Shown: positions 53,984-64,000 of the stretch, piece after piece
Layout: every line of letters starts with the position of its first letter
Position numbering within the stretch: the stretch's first letter is position 1
Assembly: GCF_963259705.1 (NCBI RefSeq)
Contig: NC_081840.1
Coordinates: 99,988,626 to 100,052,625, forward strand
Source: Myotis daubentonii
Lineage: Eukaryota > Chordata > Mammalia > Chiroptera > Vespertilionidae
DNA length: 64,000 bases
Direction: 5' to 3'
Program-made: the position numbers and the translations under genes
The notes under the pieces: generated by a model
Database searches by the model: none
Seen by the model: only the letters and a program-made list of their open reading frames with translations
What the model was told of the DNA's origin: nothing

Positions 53984-54118
53984 ATATATGTATGTATATA
54001 TAGATAGATATATAGATAGAGATATAGATATGTCTATCTATATCTCTATATATCTATATCTATATCTATATCTATATCTATATCTATATCTATATCTATA
54101 TCTATATATCTATATACA
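53984..54118 (+). repeat. (TATATC)n / TAGA microsatellite
   Basis: TATG and TAGA units pass into a long TATATC hexamer run, with an inverted TAGATA/TATCTA part at 54000-54050. It flanks the Tc1-like element on the right. Confidence 0.94.
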
Positions 54119-54132
54119 TGTACATACAACAA

Positions 54133-54369
54133 AGAGCTGTTTTCTTTATTATCGCTAAACAAAAGGTCACTGAAGTACCCACCGAAGCTTTAGAACCTCT
54201 TTAAGAAACAATATAGGAGTTACTCAAAGGCCTCCATAGATTGCATATCGATGTAACCCAAGATTTAGTCTGTCCCATTCATTATGGAACTGATCCTACT
54301 TGTTTAAGAAACGAAATAGGAAAGATTTTCTCTTACCTTCTCCATGAAGGTAAGCCCAAACCAGTTTAG
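54133..54369 (+). pseudogene. Possible coding remnant with two in-frame stops
   Basis: One frame from 54133 reads RAVFFIIAKQKVTEVP, then TEALEPL-stop-ETI-stop-ELLKGLHRL, HIDVTQDLVCPIHYGTDP, TCLRNEIGKIFSYLLHEGKP and ends at TAG 54367-54369. The two internal stops (TAA 54205-54207, TAG 54214-54216) are each one base from a sense codon. The composition is much more protein-like than the AT-rich surroundings, and a donor-like gaag/gtaag lies at 54348-54354. I do not recognise the protein. It could be a decayed exon, a processed pseudogene fragment or chance. Confidence 0.3.
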
Positions 54370-55925
54370 AATAAGTTTAGAAAGGAAATGACTATGTCAG
54401 TATTAAGAATTCTTTTTCCTGTAGAAACCTCAACAAAGAGTTTCTTTCTATAATAGGTCTACATTATATTTGTAAACTTAATCATAAATAACACTACTTG
54501 TTATTTTACTTACTTTATTACCTTAGTAGGAAACAACTGTCTCAAGAGAATCATATATTACATTATCTACTTCTATATATAGTTTGTGTAAATATTTTTA
54601 AATTTGTAAAAAATACTTGCATCTATACTTTTACTATATCCTAGTGCAATGTTCTAGCAAAATGCTTTAAGAGTTAAATAATTTTTCTAAATAATTTTTG
54701 CTGGAAAACAATTTCAGGGTATAATTATATTTGACATTTTCTTTGAACTATAATTCTATGGCTTACATATATGCATATATATATATATATATGATTTATT
54801 TATTTGTAGGTTAATTATCATAAGTGCACCTTTAATGAATTGTTTTGAGGTGAAGTATTTGAATTAAATCTAGAATTAGGTATTTTATAACCTAGTGTGT
54901 TTATTTTTGTTTGTAACGTGGAATTGTTTCTTTCATTTTAACTTACTAATAATACTACTATCATAGCCTAAAAGAATTATGCCATTACTCTACCTTGGCC
55001 TTATGAAGACTAGAACCATAAAAATAACACTTAGACATGAAGCAGAAAACCTAAAATCTAGATGCTACACTGCCACTAATAAATGGAGGAATTGTAGATA
55101 CATGCACCTACTAAAATTATGAGGCCATCTTAGCATCTCAGTCTCCTCATTATATATGTGTGTACATATGTGTGCAAATATATACACACATATGTATATA
55201 TTTATCCCAAATTATTGCTCCAAATTGAAACAAAATGCTAAAAATTCATTAAGTTTTTTTAATGTCAAAATACACTAAGTTAAGAATTCTATTCCAGAAA
55301 GTATTTTATATAATACCTTCAAGTGAAAATACCTTATTGATTTTTATGCATACTATTTCAAGACTTCTAAAATACCCCTATATAAATTATGTACTGTTCT
55401 TTAACTTCCAAGAGAAATAAAAATTTCTTTAGTTAGTCTAATTTCAAATTGATTTTCTTGTTATAAGATTAACATTTTTAATAAACATTTTCAGCAGGTA
55501 CCAAGTTATTTTTTATACCTTTGGACTAACTTTTTTATAAACTAGCTTTAAGTAGCTACAGAAGTCTTAGCAACTCTTCAGTTTACATCAGTATACGGCA
55601 TTTTTAGTTCTGCAAATAGTGTCATGAGTTCTCAGATTAATTTACTAATTCATTACAGATTATAGTTTTTTAAGGGGAAAATAAAACTAGCATAATTTAT
55701 GTATTTTTCTCCCCCCGCTCCCCCAGTGTGTCTCTGTGTCTCTCTTGTTTGCTTTAACAAATGGTCTTCTTAAATTATTTAAACACCATTTATACTCTTA
55801 CTAAAGAGGAGAGGCTTGATTAGGAACTGCTAATTGAAGCTCCACTATGTTATCCAACTCTGCATTAGTGTTGTAGGGGTCTGTGCCCTGATAGGTTTCA
55901 AGTCTAGTGAATATTGGGTGGAAAA
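54370..55925. other. AT-rich single-copy stretch
   Basis: About 1.55 kb with short AT-rich microsatellites (54770-54795; 55155-55205). No supported gene or repeat family. Confidence 0.5.
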
Positions 55926-55927
55926 TG

Positions 55928-55930
<3 letters not shown>

Positions 55931-55976
<46 letters not shown>
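55931..55976 (+). repeat. (TA)n microsatellite
   Basis: About 46 bp of TA dinucleotides; responsible for an IYIYIY open frame. Confidence 0.96.
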
Positions 55977-55977
<1 letters not shown>

Positions 55978-55979
55978 AT

Positions 55980-57505
55980 AAGAAGTTGGTTGGTCTGCCT
56001 GTTGAACTATTAAATGCTACTATAGTCTTAACTAGAACAATTTTTCATGTAAAAATTAAAGTTAAAATTACAGAAGATTTAAGAACACCTGTATTGTGAG
56101 CTACTATATATTAAATGTTAAAGTGTTACAAGAGTATTGAATGCAAACATTTTTTGGACACAGATAATAGTATTTTAATTTATGAGTCAGTCGGGAAATA
56201 TTATCATGCAACCATATGAAAAAATAAGATTGAAAATTATAAGAAATAAAATGAACATAAAGAAAACTTTTTCCAGGATTTATACTGTAAAATAATGTTT
56301 TTATAAGGGAAGGAATAAGTGATGACTTATGTGGGGGAGGTGTAGATGGTGAAATATGCAAGGGGCATAAGGAAGTGTTTTGGTTTGAAATATATTTCTG
56401 CCATATACTTTACCTATTAGAAGTCCATTTATATTTTAGGAGGAGCATATAAATATAAATATATCTGTTGATGTTAAACTTTTATCTGTCATTCATTTGA
56501 ATACCTGAGTAGGGGTACAAATTATTTTATTTTTATGAAATTTTGTTTCCTAAAGTACTGTTGGATTTAAATTTACAAAATTTTTTCTTTACAAATATAC
56601 ATATATATAGTAACAATATGTGCAAGTCAAGTTTAATTTTCAAATGAATCATTTAGAATGTCGACACATCTGTGCCAATCACAGTTCAATCTGTCGTATC
56701 TTTCGCATCCTTTGTCTAGGTGTGAATGTTTGGTATGTAGGAGGGTTGTAGGTAACTGTTCTATTTTTACTTGTACTAGTATATGTTTAGATGAATATAT
56801 CATGTTCCAGGGGCCTGATTATTTAAAAATTATTGTGAAAAATTCTAACATAACACAAAAGAAGATGGTCTTGTGTAGTAAGCTCCCTATATCTATGGCC
56901 CAAATTTAACATTGGCAAAAATTTGCCATATTTGCTTCATCTACTTCCTCCTTTTTTCTCAAGTATTTTAAAACAGATTGCAGACTTCATCTTTTAACTC
57001 CTACATTCTTCAAGAGAAGTATGCTTCTCTTAAAAATATATATATTTTTATATACCTATACCTTCTCACATCAAACAAAGTAAACAGTAATTCTTTATCA
57101 CCTGATATTTCTCTATTTAATTTCCCCTATTGGATTAAAAATCTCATTTTACATTTGGGTTGTTCATTCAGAATCCAAACAAGATTCATACAGACTTGGT
57201 TTTTAGGATTGTTCTATAATTAAAATGTCTTTCTTTCCCTTCACCAGTCTACCTTTCTTCTACCTCTCCCACCCCTGCCTTCCTTCCCTTCTCTTCCTCT
57301 CTTGTCCTTCCTGTTCATGACTTATTATGAGATACTGGGTAGGCTATCCCATAGAAAATTTCCCATTTTGGATTTTTATGTTGGTTTGTTTGTCTAATTA
57401 ACTTATTTATCCTCTAAATTTCCTGTAAATTAGAAGTTAGTTTAAAATACTTACTAAACTCAAGCATTGATTTTGGTGGTGGGGGAGGATTGATAGGAAT
57501 AATTC
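55980..57505. other. AT-rich single-copy stretch
   Basis: About 1.5 kb. A CT-rich patch lies at 57230-57310. No supported gene. Confidence 0.5.
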
Positions 57506-57509
57506 ATAC

Positions 57510-57800
57510 ATGGGGCTATTCCTTTATACTGTATCACATCAGGGAGCACACAACATTTATTGCTTCACTCAAAGCAGTGCTAAAATTGACCAGTGGTGAC
57601 AGTGCAGTCTCGCCACTAAGAGCTTTCCATTAACCTTTCCTTTCATGGTTTCATTCATTGCTAACTGTTCCCTGAATCAGTTCTGTCTTTAGGGTTTGAA
57701 AAATAAGGAATCAGCCACCCTTTCTACACTTATTAGTGGGAATTCTATAAAGAAGAAACTTTTCTCATAAACTATGACTTTTTTATTTCCCTGAAATAGT
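57510..57800. repeat. Old L1-type (L1M) fragment, probable
   Basis: 'cactaagagctttccattaacctttcc', 'ggtttcattcattgctaactgttccctgaatcagtt' and 'tctacacttattagtgggaattctataaagaagaaacttttctc' follow a familiar old L1-M-like order. Orientation not certain. Confidence 0.4.
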
Positions 57801-58211
57801 CCAGCCTAGAAAGAAACCTGGCACTTTTAATATCTCTTAAATACCTAGTTAATATCCAAGAGTAACTTTGCATACAAGGAGCACATAACATTTACGTACC
57901 CATGTAATTGTAGGATTTTTATGAAATATATTTCTTATTTGATTTTTATGAACATTATCAGTATTAGGATAGCTGTATATAGTCAGTATGTACAATGTTG
58001 GTCATATAATAGTTGAGCACCTTTTCCTGGTCCTACTTGGTCAAATATTCTGCTTTGTGATGAGTCATTGGTGGTGAGTTTAGCTCCAAGGAATAGGATT
58101 TTTTTCTTAGGTCAGCAACTGAACATCACCTAGGAGAGTAAAAGCATTTGGGTGGGAATTATTTTATATTGCTAGAATCATAAATTTAAATTCAGTAATG
58201 ATCAGTCAGCA

Positions 58212-58612
58212 TTTTTATTAAATTTATTAGGATAACATTGGCTAATGACATTATGTAAATTTCATGTGTACAACTTTTTAACATTACATACGTATACACT
58301 ATTGTGCTCACCACCTGAAGTCTAGTCTCCTTCAGACACCATATATTTGACCATCTTTACCCTCTTTTTCCTCTTCCCATCCTCTTTTCCCTCTGGTAAC
58401 CATGATTTTGTTGTCTGTACCTATGAGTTTAAGGTTTTTGTTTGTTTGTTCCTTTTTTTAATATTTCACATATGAGGAAAATCATATGGTTCTTATCTTT
58501 TTCTAACATTTCATTTAGCATAATACTCTCAAGATCCATCTATGTTGTCACAAATGGCAATATTTCATTTTTCTATGGCTGAGCAGTATTCCATTACATG
58601 CTACAATTACTA
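58212..58612 (-). repeat. L1 3' region (antisense)
   Basis: 'attaaatttattaggataacattggctaatgacat', 'gtgtacaactttttaacattacatacg', 'catttagcataatactctcaagatccatctatgttg' and 'gctgagcagtattccatt' are antisense L1 3' UTR and ORF2 end. Confidence 0.8.
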
Positions 58613-59078
58613 CGTGTTTTTATTATTTTTTCAATAAACACAACTAACTACATTTTATTTAATATTGTTAATGAACAAACCCTGAAGAAGAAAAGCCATG
58701 ATAGTTTATTTTGAGATGACATGATTGATTAAGAAAATCTGTGGTAGTCAACTTTAAAACCATTTATAAACTTATAAACAACAACATTGTAATAACAAAG
58801 TGCTGTATATACCATATCTTTAGACCAGCTAAAAAAACATAATAGGAGAATCCACTCAGAATTGTAACAAACAAAATAAGTACTTAGCAATGAATTTGAG
58901 AAAGATGTTAGAACTTTGGGGGTGGGGGGGAAACAACATATTGGAAAACATTTTTTAAGATTCATTTAAATGGAGATAAACTGTTTCTGAATCATGAGAA
59001 TATTAGCAAGTTATTTGACTATAAGTAATTTATGGACATTTAGATTTACTTATAGCTTTCAAAATTTCTAGTGATTTA
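58613..59078. other. No recognised feature
   Basis: About 0.47 kb of AT-rich sequence with no supported feature. Confidence 0.5.
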
Positions 59079-59086
59079 TTTTATAG

Positions 59087-59419
59087 CAGTGGTTCCCAAA
59101 CTTATTTGGCCTACCGCCCCCTTTCCAGAAAAAGTATTACTCAGCGCCCCCTGGAAATTAATTTTTTTTAATTTTAATAGTAATTAAACAGAAAGATATA
59201 TGTATTAATGTTTCTACCTTTTTCGTAAAATATAGTAAAGAAAGGTGTAAATTAGAAACATTGAAGTTTGAAATTATGAAACTATTTATTGAACTCAGAA
59301 TAGAAATGTAATACAAAAAAAGTTAAAACAAATGCACCTGTGGCCATCACCGCCCCCCCCCCCCCCCGATCGCTTCAGTGCCCACCAGGGGGCGGTAACG
59401 CCCACTTTGGGAATCACTG
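59087..59419. mobile_element. Non-autonomous hAT element (333 bp)
   Basis: Ends CAGTGGTTCCCAAACTT and AAGTTTGGGAATCACTG-like (ctttgggaatcactg) are inverted repeats. Both flanks are the identical octamer ttttatag (59079-59086 and 59420-59427). Subterminal blocks 'gccccctttcc' and 'gggggcggtaacgcc' are typical of this hAT group. A 16-18 bp C-run lies near the right end (59350-59367). Confidence 0.93.
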
Positions 59420-59478
59420 TTTTATAGGGATTCTACAATGAGGGGAAGTCTCACCCTACTACATATCAGAAACATTTT

Positions 59479-59693
59479 TTAATCCTCACCTGAGGATATA
59501 TTTTTATTGATTTTTAGAGAGAGAGGAAGGGGAAGAGAGAGAGAAAGAGAAATATCAATCAGTTGCCTATTGTACTTGCCCCAACCAGGGATCAAACCTT
59601 CAACCTATGTATGTGCTCTTACTGGTAATTGAATCAGCAACCTTTTTGGTGCAAGGGACAGCACTCCAATCAGTTGAGCTACCAGGCCAGGGC
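59479..59693 (-). mobile_element. VES SINE (antisense)
   Basis: 'aatcctcacctgaggatatatttttattgatttttagag', GA tract, 'ttgccccaaccagggatcaaaccttcaaccta', 'cactccaatcagttgagctaccaggccaggg'. Target duplication acatatcagaaacatttt / acacatcagaaacatttt (about 59460-59477 and 59694-59711). Confidence 0.95.
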
Positions 59694-59711
59694 ACACATC
59701 AGAAACATTTT

Positions 59712-60980
59712 GAAGCAATATTGTCTAAACAGTGGTAATGTTACAGAAATAGATGTATATCCAGGTACTGTGAGGGAAATTTCTACCCTCAGAGATTTAA
59801 ATACAAATTTTTCTTGAACCACTGACTTCTTAGTCAGTGTAAAGAGAAAGGCCCCTTTGTCCTCCTGTGACTTATGCAAATTCCTTTAGCCTTCGCTTGC
59901 ATGCCACCCTAATTTCTGCCAACATCAAGTACAGATGTGAAATCAACCTTTTTAGTAATTTCAAAAATTTATTTAGCATTATATGAGTTCAAAGACACTG
60001 AGTAGTAATAAAACCAGCACATGTTTTTCTTCCTCTTTGAGTAAAACATTACTGTCCATATCCATGCTATTTTTCTATTCAATACTTGCCTAAATTATTA
60101 TAGTTGCCTTCTTAAAGGAAAGTCTGAAAAGAAATCTTGTAAAACATAGATTACTGGAGCATTATGAGGAACCCAAAATTAGTCCCATCTATATATAATA
60201 CCTTAATATATGATGAAATATTATTTTCTAAAGGAGAGGCAACTTACAGGATATTCATTCAGTAATATTAGGTAGTAGCATTCAGTGGTATAACTGCAAG
60301 ACTGATTGGACAAATAAATGTTTTCCTTCTTTATATAGCCATAGGAATTTTTAAAAAGTAGCATAGAAACTACTTTTTCATCTCATATTTGAAGCATTAG
60401 TAGAACTCACCAAGGTAAAGATGTATTTGAATATTAAAATTTTTTGTCGGGCTAAAATATTATAATTAAAAGGATTATAGAAATTTGTGGAACATATCTA
60501 CATCAAATATTATAAAGAAAATGATACTAGCTATAACAATTTATATTATTGCAGAATATGCAAATTTAGGATCAAGATCCTAATATATAAATAAGAAAAA
60601 TATGACAGTTAAGATTTGAAAATAAAGAAAAATGAATAATAAAAAAGTATAAGGGTAAACATTTAATCATGTACTTATAAGTTACAAAATAAAATGACTT
60701 TGAGAAACAGCTTTTTCATTCTTTTAAAGGAGCCAAATTTTTAAAAAAGAAATCTAATATTGTCAAGATAAGAAGTAATAGCAAACTTCTGGGAAGAAAT
60801 ATAGGAATATGTGATGAGAGACAAGTAATGTTCAGATATTTCACTTGTAGGAATTTAGGTATAAATATTTTCCCTATTATAAATCTTATATGTAGAAAAA
60901 TGCTCAATTTAGAGAGTAATATACACATTAATGTAAAATAGTATATTGTCTTAAATGATCATTTTTGAAGACGCCAGAAC
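59712..60980. other. AT-rich single-copy stretch
   Basis: About 1.27 kb. A 38-bp segment at 60388-60425 recurs in diverged form at 62155-62195. No gene supported. Confidence 0.5.
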
Positions 60981-60984
60981 AATT

Positions 60985-61395
60985 GTCCAATAGAACTTTC
61001 TGTATTGATGGAAATATTCTGTAATTTACACTGTCCAATAATGGTCACCTGAGCACTTGAAGTGTGGCTAGGGCAATTGAGGAACTAAATTTTAAATTTT
61101 ATTTAACATTATTTAATTTTAAATACATGGGGCCCCTGGCTGGTTTGGCGCAGTGGATGGAGCGTCAGCCTGTGGACTGAAGAGTCCGGGGTTCAATTCC
61201 AGTCAAGGGCACATCCTGGGTTGCGGTTTTGATCCCCAGTGGCAGGTGTGCAAGAAGCTATTGATGATTCTCTCTCATCATTGATGTTTCTCTCTCTCTC
61301 TCTCCCTCTCCCTTCCTTTTGGAAATCAATAAAAATATATATATAATTTAAATATATGGGTCTAGTGGCCACATTATTGAACAGTGCAGCTCTAG
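60985..61395 (+). mobile_element. MER5-like hAT-Charlie element, split by a VES SINE
   Basis: 'attgtccaatagaactttctg', 'cactgtccaataatggtcacctgagcacttgaagtgtggctaggg', then after the SINE 'gtggccacattattgaacagtgcag'. This follows the order of MER5-type elements. A VES SINE occupies 61131-61343. Confidence 0.65.
61131..61343 (+). mobile_element. VES SINE (tRNA-derived) inside a MER5-like element
   Basis: 'ggcccctggctggtttggcgcagtggatggagcgtc' (box A), 'ggggttcaattccagtcaaggg' (box B), 'gatccccagtggcaggtgtgcaagaag', CT tract, 'gaaatcaataaaaata'. Flanks aaatacatggg / aaatatatggg are the target duplication. Confidence 0.95.
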
Positions 61396-61566
61396 AAATA
61401 TTAAGTGTATGTGGAAAATATAATTAGTAAATTTATATGTCGTGACTACAAGCATGTAAATATTTATATGTACATACAGAAAATGATATAATTAAAATAC
61501 TTGTGTTAATATTGAAGGGAATGGGTGATTTTTAAAAAATGTTATTTAAAAGATCAGGTGGAAATA

Positions 61567-61840
61567 TGGAACAAACTGTTGAATCTGAGAGAGAAGGGGT
61601 TCTAGTGCAGTGGTTCTCAACCTTCCTAATGCCGTGTGGGAAGAGATTAACCAAAGAAGTTATATGCATATATGCATTGCCCATGAAAACACACAATAGG
61701 GTGGTTAAGGCCTGGCGCAGCGCCGGAACCCTGTGCTGTTGGACAAGTAGAAGAAAAGAAGGGGGAGACATCTATAATACTTTCAACAATAAAAATAATA
61801 AAATGAAATTAAAAAAATAAAATGAGAACAAAACAACAAC
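61567..61840 (+). mobile_element. Chimeric retro-insertion: hAT fragment joined to L1 3' UTR
   Basis: A 20-bp direct repeat starting aaaagatca (61548-61567 and 61841-61860; 17 of 20 identical) brackets the insert. Inside, after about 45 bp of unknown sequence, lies the first 27 bp of a hAT end (cagtggttctcaaccttcc, from 61611; compare 63174). It is joined near 61638 to an L1 3' UTR in sense orientation ('gggaagagattaaccaaagaag', 'gacatctataatactttcaacaataaaaataata') ending in an A-rich tail. The order fits a reverse-transcribed RNA with non-L1 sequence at its 5' side. Confidence 0.6.
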
Positions 61841-61860
61841 AAAAGATCAAGTGAAAATAA

Positions 61861-62465
61861 TGCAGTGCTCCAGCACTGTACTGTTCAATATGGTGGCCAC
61901 TAGCTGAATATGGCAATTTAAGTTTAAATCAAGTAAAATTTAAAATTTAGTTCCTCAGAGTGCTAAGAGACAACATTATCACAAGAATTAAAAGAATCAA
62001 GAGTGGAAAGTTGGTGTAAACAAGCCTTATTAACACCTTTACTAATTTACTACCCAAGTCCAAACTCTTTAGATTCCTCACTCATGATACCCAAACTTTT
62101 CTTAGATTCCTTTCTAATGAGTACTAACTTTCTTTTGTCCTGTCAATTTCTTAGGTATTGAAAGCATTAATAGAACTTACCAAGTAAAGATGTTTCTTTG
62201 TGTAAAAAGTATAAAAAGCTGCCTGATTCAGTGATCTCTTTGAGCCTCATTTTATGATCTAAGCATCATATTATGATTCTCCCATACACACATTTTAAAT
62301 TGTTTTTTCTCCTGTTAAAAAAATTTTTTTTAGTACAATCACGCTAGTTATATTTCAAGTGGTCAACAGCCACACATGGCTAATGTCCACTCTTTGCACA
62401 GAGTCTGCTCTGAATATTTCTACCAACATAAAACGTTCTATTGTATAGTGCTGCAGAAATAACTG
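61861..62465 (-). mobile_element. MER5-like hAT-Charlie element, inverted, interrupted
   Basis: Left part 'gcactgtactgttcaatatggtggccactagctgaatatgg' to 'aaatttagttcctcag' (61865-61959). Right part 'atatttcaagtggtcaacagccacacatggctaatgtcc' to 'cgttctattgtatagtgctgcag' (about 62350-62456). About 390 bp of unrelated AT-rich sequence lies between. It is inverted relative to the copy at 60985-61395. Confidence 0.6.
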
Positions 62466-62469
62466 GTGA

Positions 62470-63165
62470 AAGCAATATACTGGAACAAATCATTGATAAT
62501 TTATTAGTCAGTAATTTCCAAGGACAAATGAATTAAAACTGGAGGTTGGATTCAGCCAAGAAGTGTACGGAACAATGTAAGACCCTACTCTTGTGAACTA
62601 GATTAGAATTTCATAAAGTATGGGCAGCAGACTAGTGCTGGTTATATCAGTCTGTGAATAATGCTTACTCAGTTTCAATACATGTTTACAAACTTATGTA
62701 TTTTTATAGCAAAGTGATATTTCTGTGTCATCCATGTACATCACCTATCTTATCTCACTAAGGAGAGACTGATATTATTAAAAAACTGCTGAGAGAGTTC
62801 TATGTAGTTTGAGCAATAGTCTGTGAGCATGCATCCACACTGGGAATAAAAACAGTCCTTCACAGTATGAGAAACATTGATCAAGATGAAAAAGAGAAAA
62901 TAGATTATTCAGGGCAGTTTTGTAAGGGACTTAAATTAGTTGTTAGTATAGCTTAATAATCTATACTTGCAAGTGAAATTAAAAATTGAACACTAAATCT
63001 CTGAATGTGGTAAACTTAGACTTCAGCCCTCCTGCTAGTGAAAATGATGCAAAAGATTCATTATCCACCACTGTGAGTAAGAATTTTAAAGGAATTCCTA
63101 GTCAGTGCCTCTACCTTGGGGAATTTGTTTCCTTTTTCACCCTCCTAGGCCTAGGAGATTGAACC
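62470..63165. other. No recognised feature
   Basis: About 0.7 kb of AT-rich, apparently single-copy sequence. Confidence 0.5.
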
Positions 63166-63173
63166 GTCTAGTG

Positions 63174-63373
63174 CAGTGGTTCTCAACCTTCCTAATGCCG
63201 CGACCCTTTAATACAGTTCCTCATGTTGTGGTGATCCCCAATTTCATTGTTACAAATTGAACATAATTAAAGCATAGTGATTAATCACAAAAACAATATG
63301 TAATTGTATAGGTGTTTCCAGTGGTCTTAGGCGACCCCCAAAGGGGTTGTGACCCACAGGTTGAGAAGCGCTG
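63174..63373. mobile_element. Non-autonomous hAT element (200 bp)
   Basis: Ends CAGTGGTTCTCAACC and GGTTGAGAAGCGCTG are inverted repeats. Flanking octamers gtctagtg (63166-63173) and atctagtg (63374-63381) match at seven of eight positions. The 5' 27 bp also appear in the chimeric insertion at 61611. Confidence 0.93.
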
Positions 63374-63381
63374 ATCTAGTG

Positions 63382-64000
63382 GATTCCTTTCCTTTCAGCA
63401 AAATTTCCAATTTTTTTTATTTGTCTTTACCTTTTTAAATCTCCTTTGGCATATTGTTGCATTTAGTTCATTGGAACTATTTTCATCCCTTACCCTCAAA
63501 GGTAGTTTCAAAGGTTTGCAAAATGTCCTAAATAGGAACATTATTTTAAATTAAGTGAGCTTCTACAGTTTTGTTTTAAAATATTCTTTTTCACATTTTA
63601 AGCTTGATTCCCTGATACAAGATATTAAACTGAATTATTTGTAACATGTAGACAGTTTTTTTAACTATAATTAAGGCCTAATGTGTCAGCTATAGCATTA
63701 TTTTAATGATACGGGGTAAGCATAAATTCTACATTTACTACCTGTTCCCTTATTGTGGTTTTGGCTCTATATTACATGGTTTCCATACTCTGAAATGAAA
63801 TGCTCCATACACCTAGTTTTCGGGGTTTTTTTTGAGAACTGATTCTTCTTTGTAGAATTTAAGGTCAAATGGAATCAAGTACTCTATAACAGTTCTGATT
63901 CTACTGGCCTTACATTTTTATTAAAATATATATACATACTCGGTCCTTTATCAGTATTATTGACTCATCTCTTCCTAATTTCAGTGTTTCTTTCTTTTCT
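63382..64000. other. No recognised feature (AT-rich)
   Basis: About 0.6 kb to the window end, with no supported feature. Confidence 0.5.

Noticed and set aside
55914..56099. IYIYIY-containing open frame
   Set aside because: Product of a (TA)n microsatellite.

Overview
This is repeat-rich nuclear DNA of a vesper bat (Vespertilionidae). Non-autonomous Helitrons of the HeliBat type (5' TC, 3' palindromic hairpin, terminal CTAG, A^T insertion sites) occur at about 19 places. They sit beside tRNA-derived VES SINEs, short hAT elements, a Tc1-like DNA transposon, L1 and half-L1 (HAL1) copies, and old mammalian MIR, L2 and MLT1 repeats. That combination is known from vesper bats; the genus cannot be told from the sequence. 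No intact host protein-coding gene is recognised. Two short open stretches (about 34.41-34.70 kb and 54.13-54.37 kb) are weak candidates for a host exon or coding remnant. The rest looks intergenic or intronic.

Layout. 0-3.5 kb: MIR, a twin-primed (5'-inverted) L1, and two back-to-back hAT elements sharing a target octamer. 3.5-6.8 kb: a stack of insertions, in which an antisense L1 is interrupted by a hAT element, by a retrocopied RNA that looks like an H/ACA snoRNA, and by a Helitron that itself holds a HAL1. 7-13 kb: old repeats, a second copy of the same hAT family, and two Helitrons, one with an 80-bp minisatellite. 13-19 kb: a VES SINE, a Helitron with a hAT element inside it, a mariner-like relic, three more Helitrons, and an old diverged local duplication (13.80-14.0 and 17.16-17.37 kb). 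20-31 kb: VES SINEs, an MLT1 LTR, tandem and composite Helitrons, L1 tails. 31-36 kb: mostly single-copy DNA. 36-43 kb: a second composite Helitron, VES SINEs, a second HAL1. 43-49 kb: mostly AT-rich single-copy DNA. 49-54 kb: two composite Helitrons, a Helitron pair fused 3' end to 3' end, and a DD36E Tc1-like transposon with a broken transposase. 54-64 kb: single-copy DNA, an old L1, hAT elements, VES SINEs and a small chimeric retro-insertion.

The most interesting pattern is a composite Helitron present at four loci. A first module, whose 3' end keeps only one arm of the terminal palindrome, is fused head-to-tail at the same junction to a second module; the second module's terminator palindrome is intact at the three loci where that end survives. 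The simplest reading is that a terminator-defective element reads through to its neighbour's terminator and the two now move as one unit. By rough addition Helitrons make up about 11-12 kb of the window.
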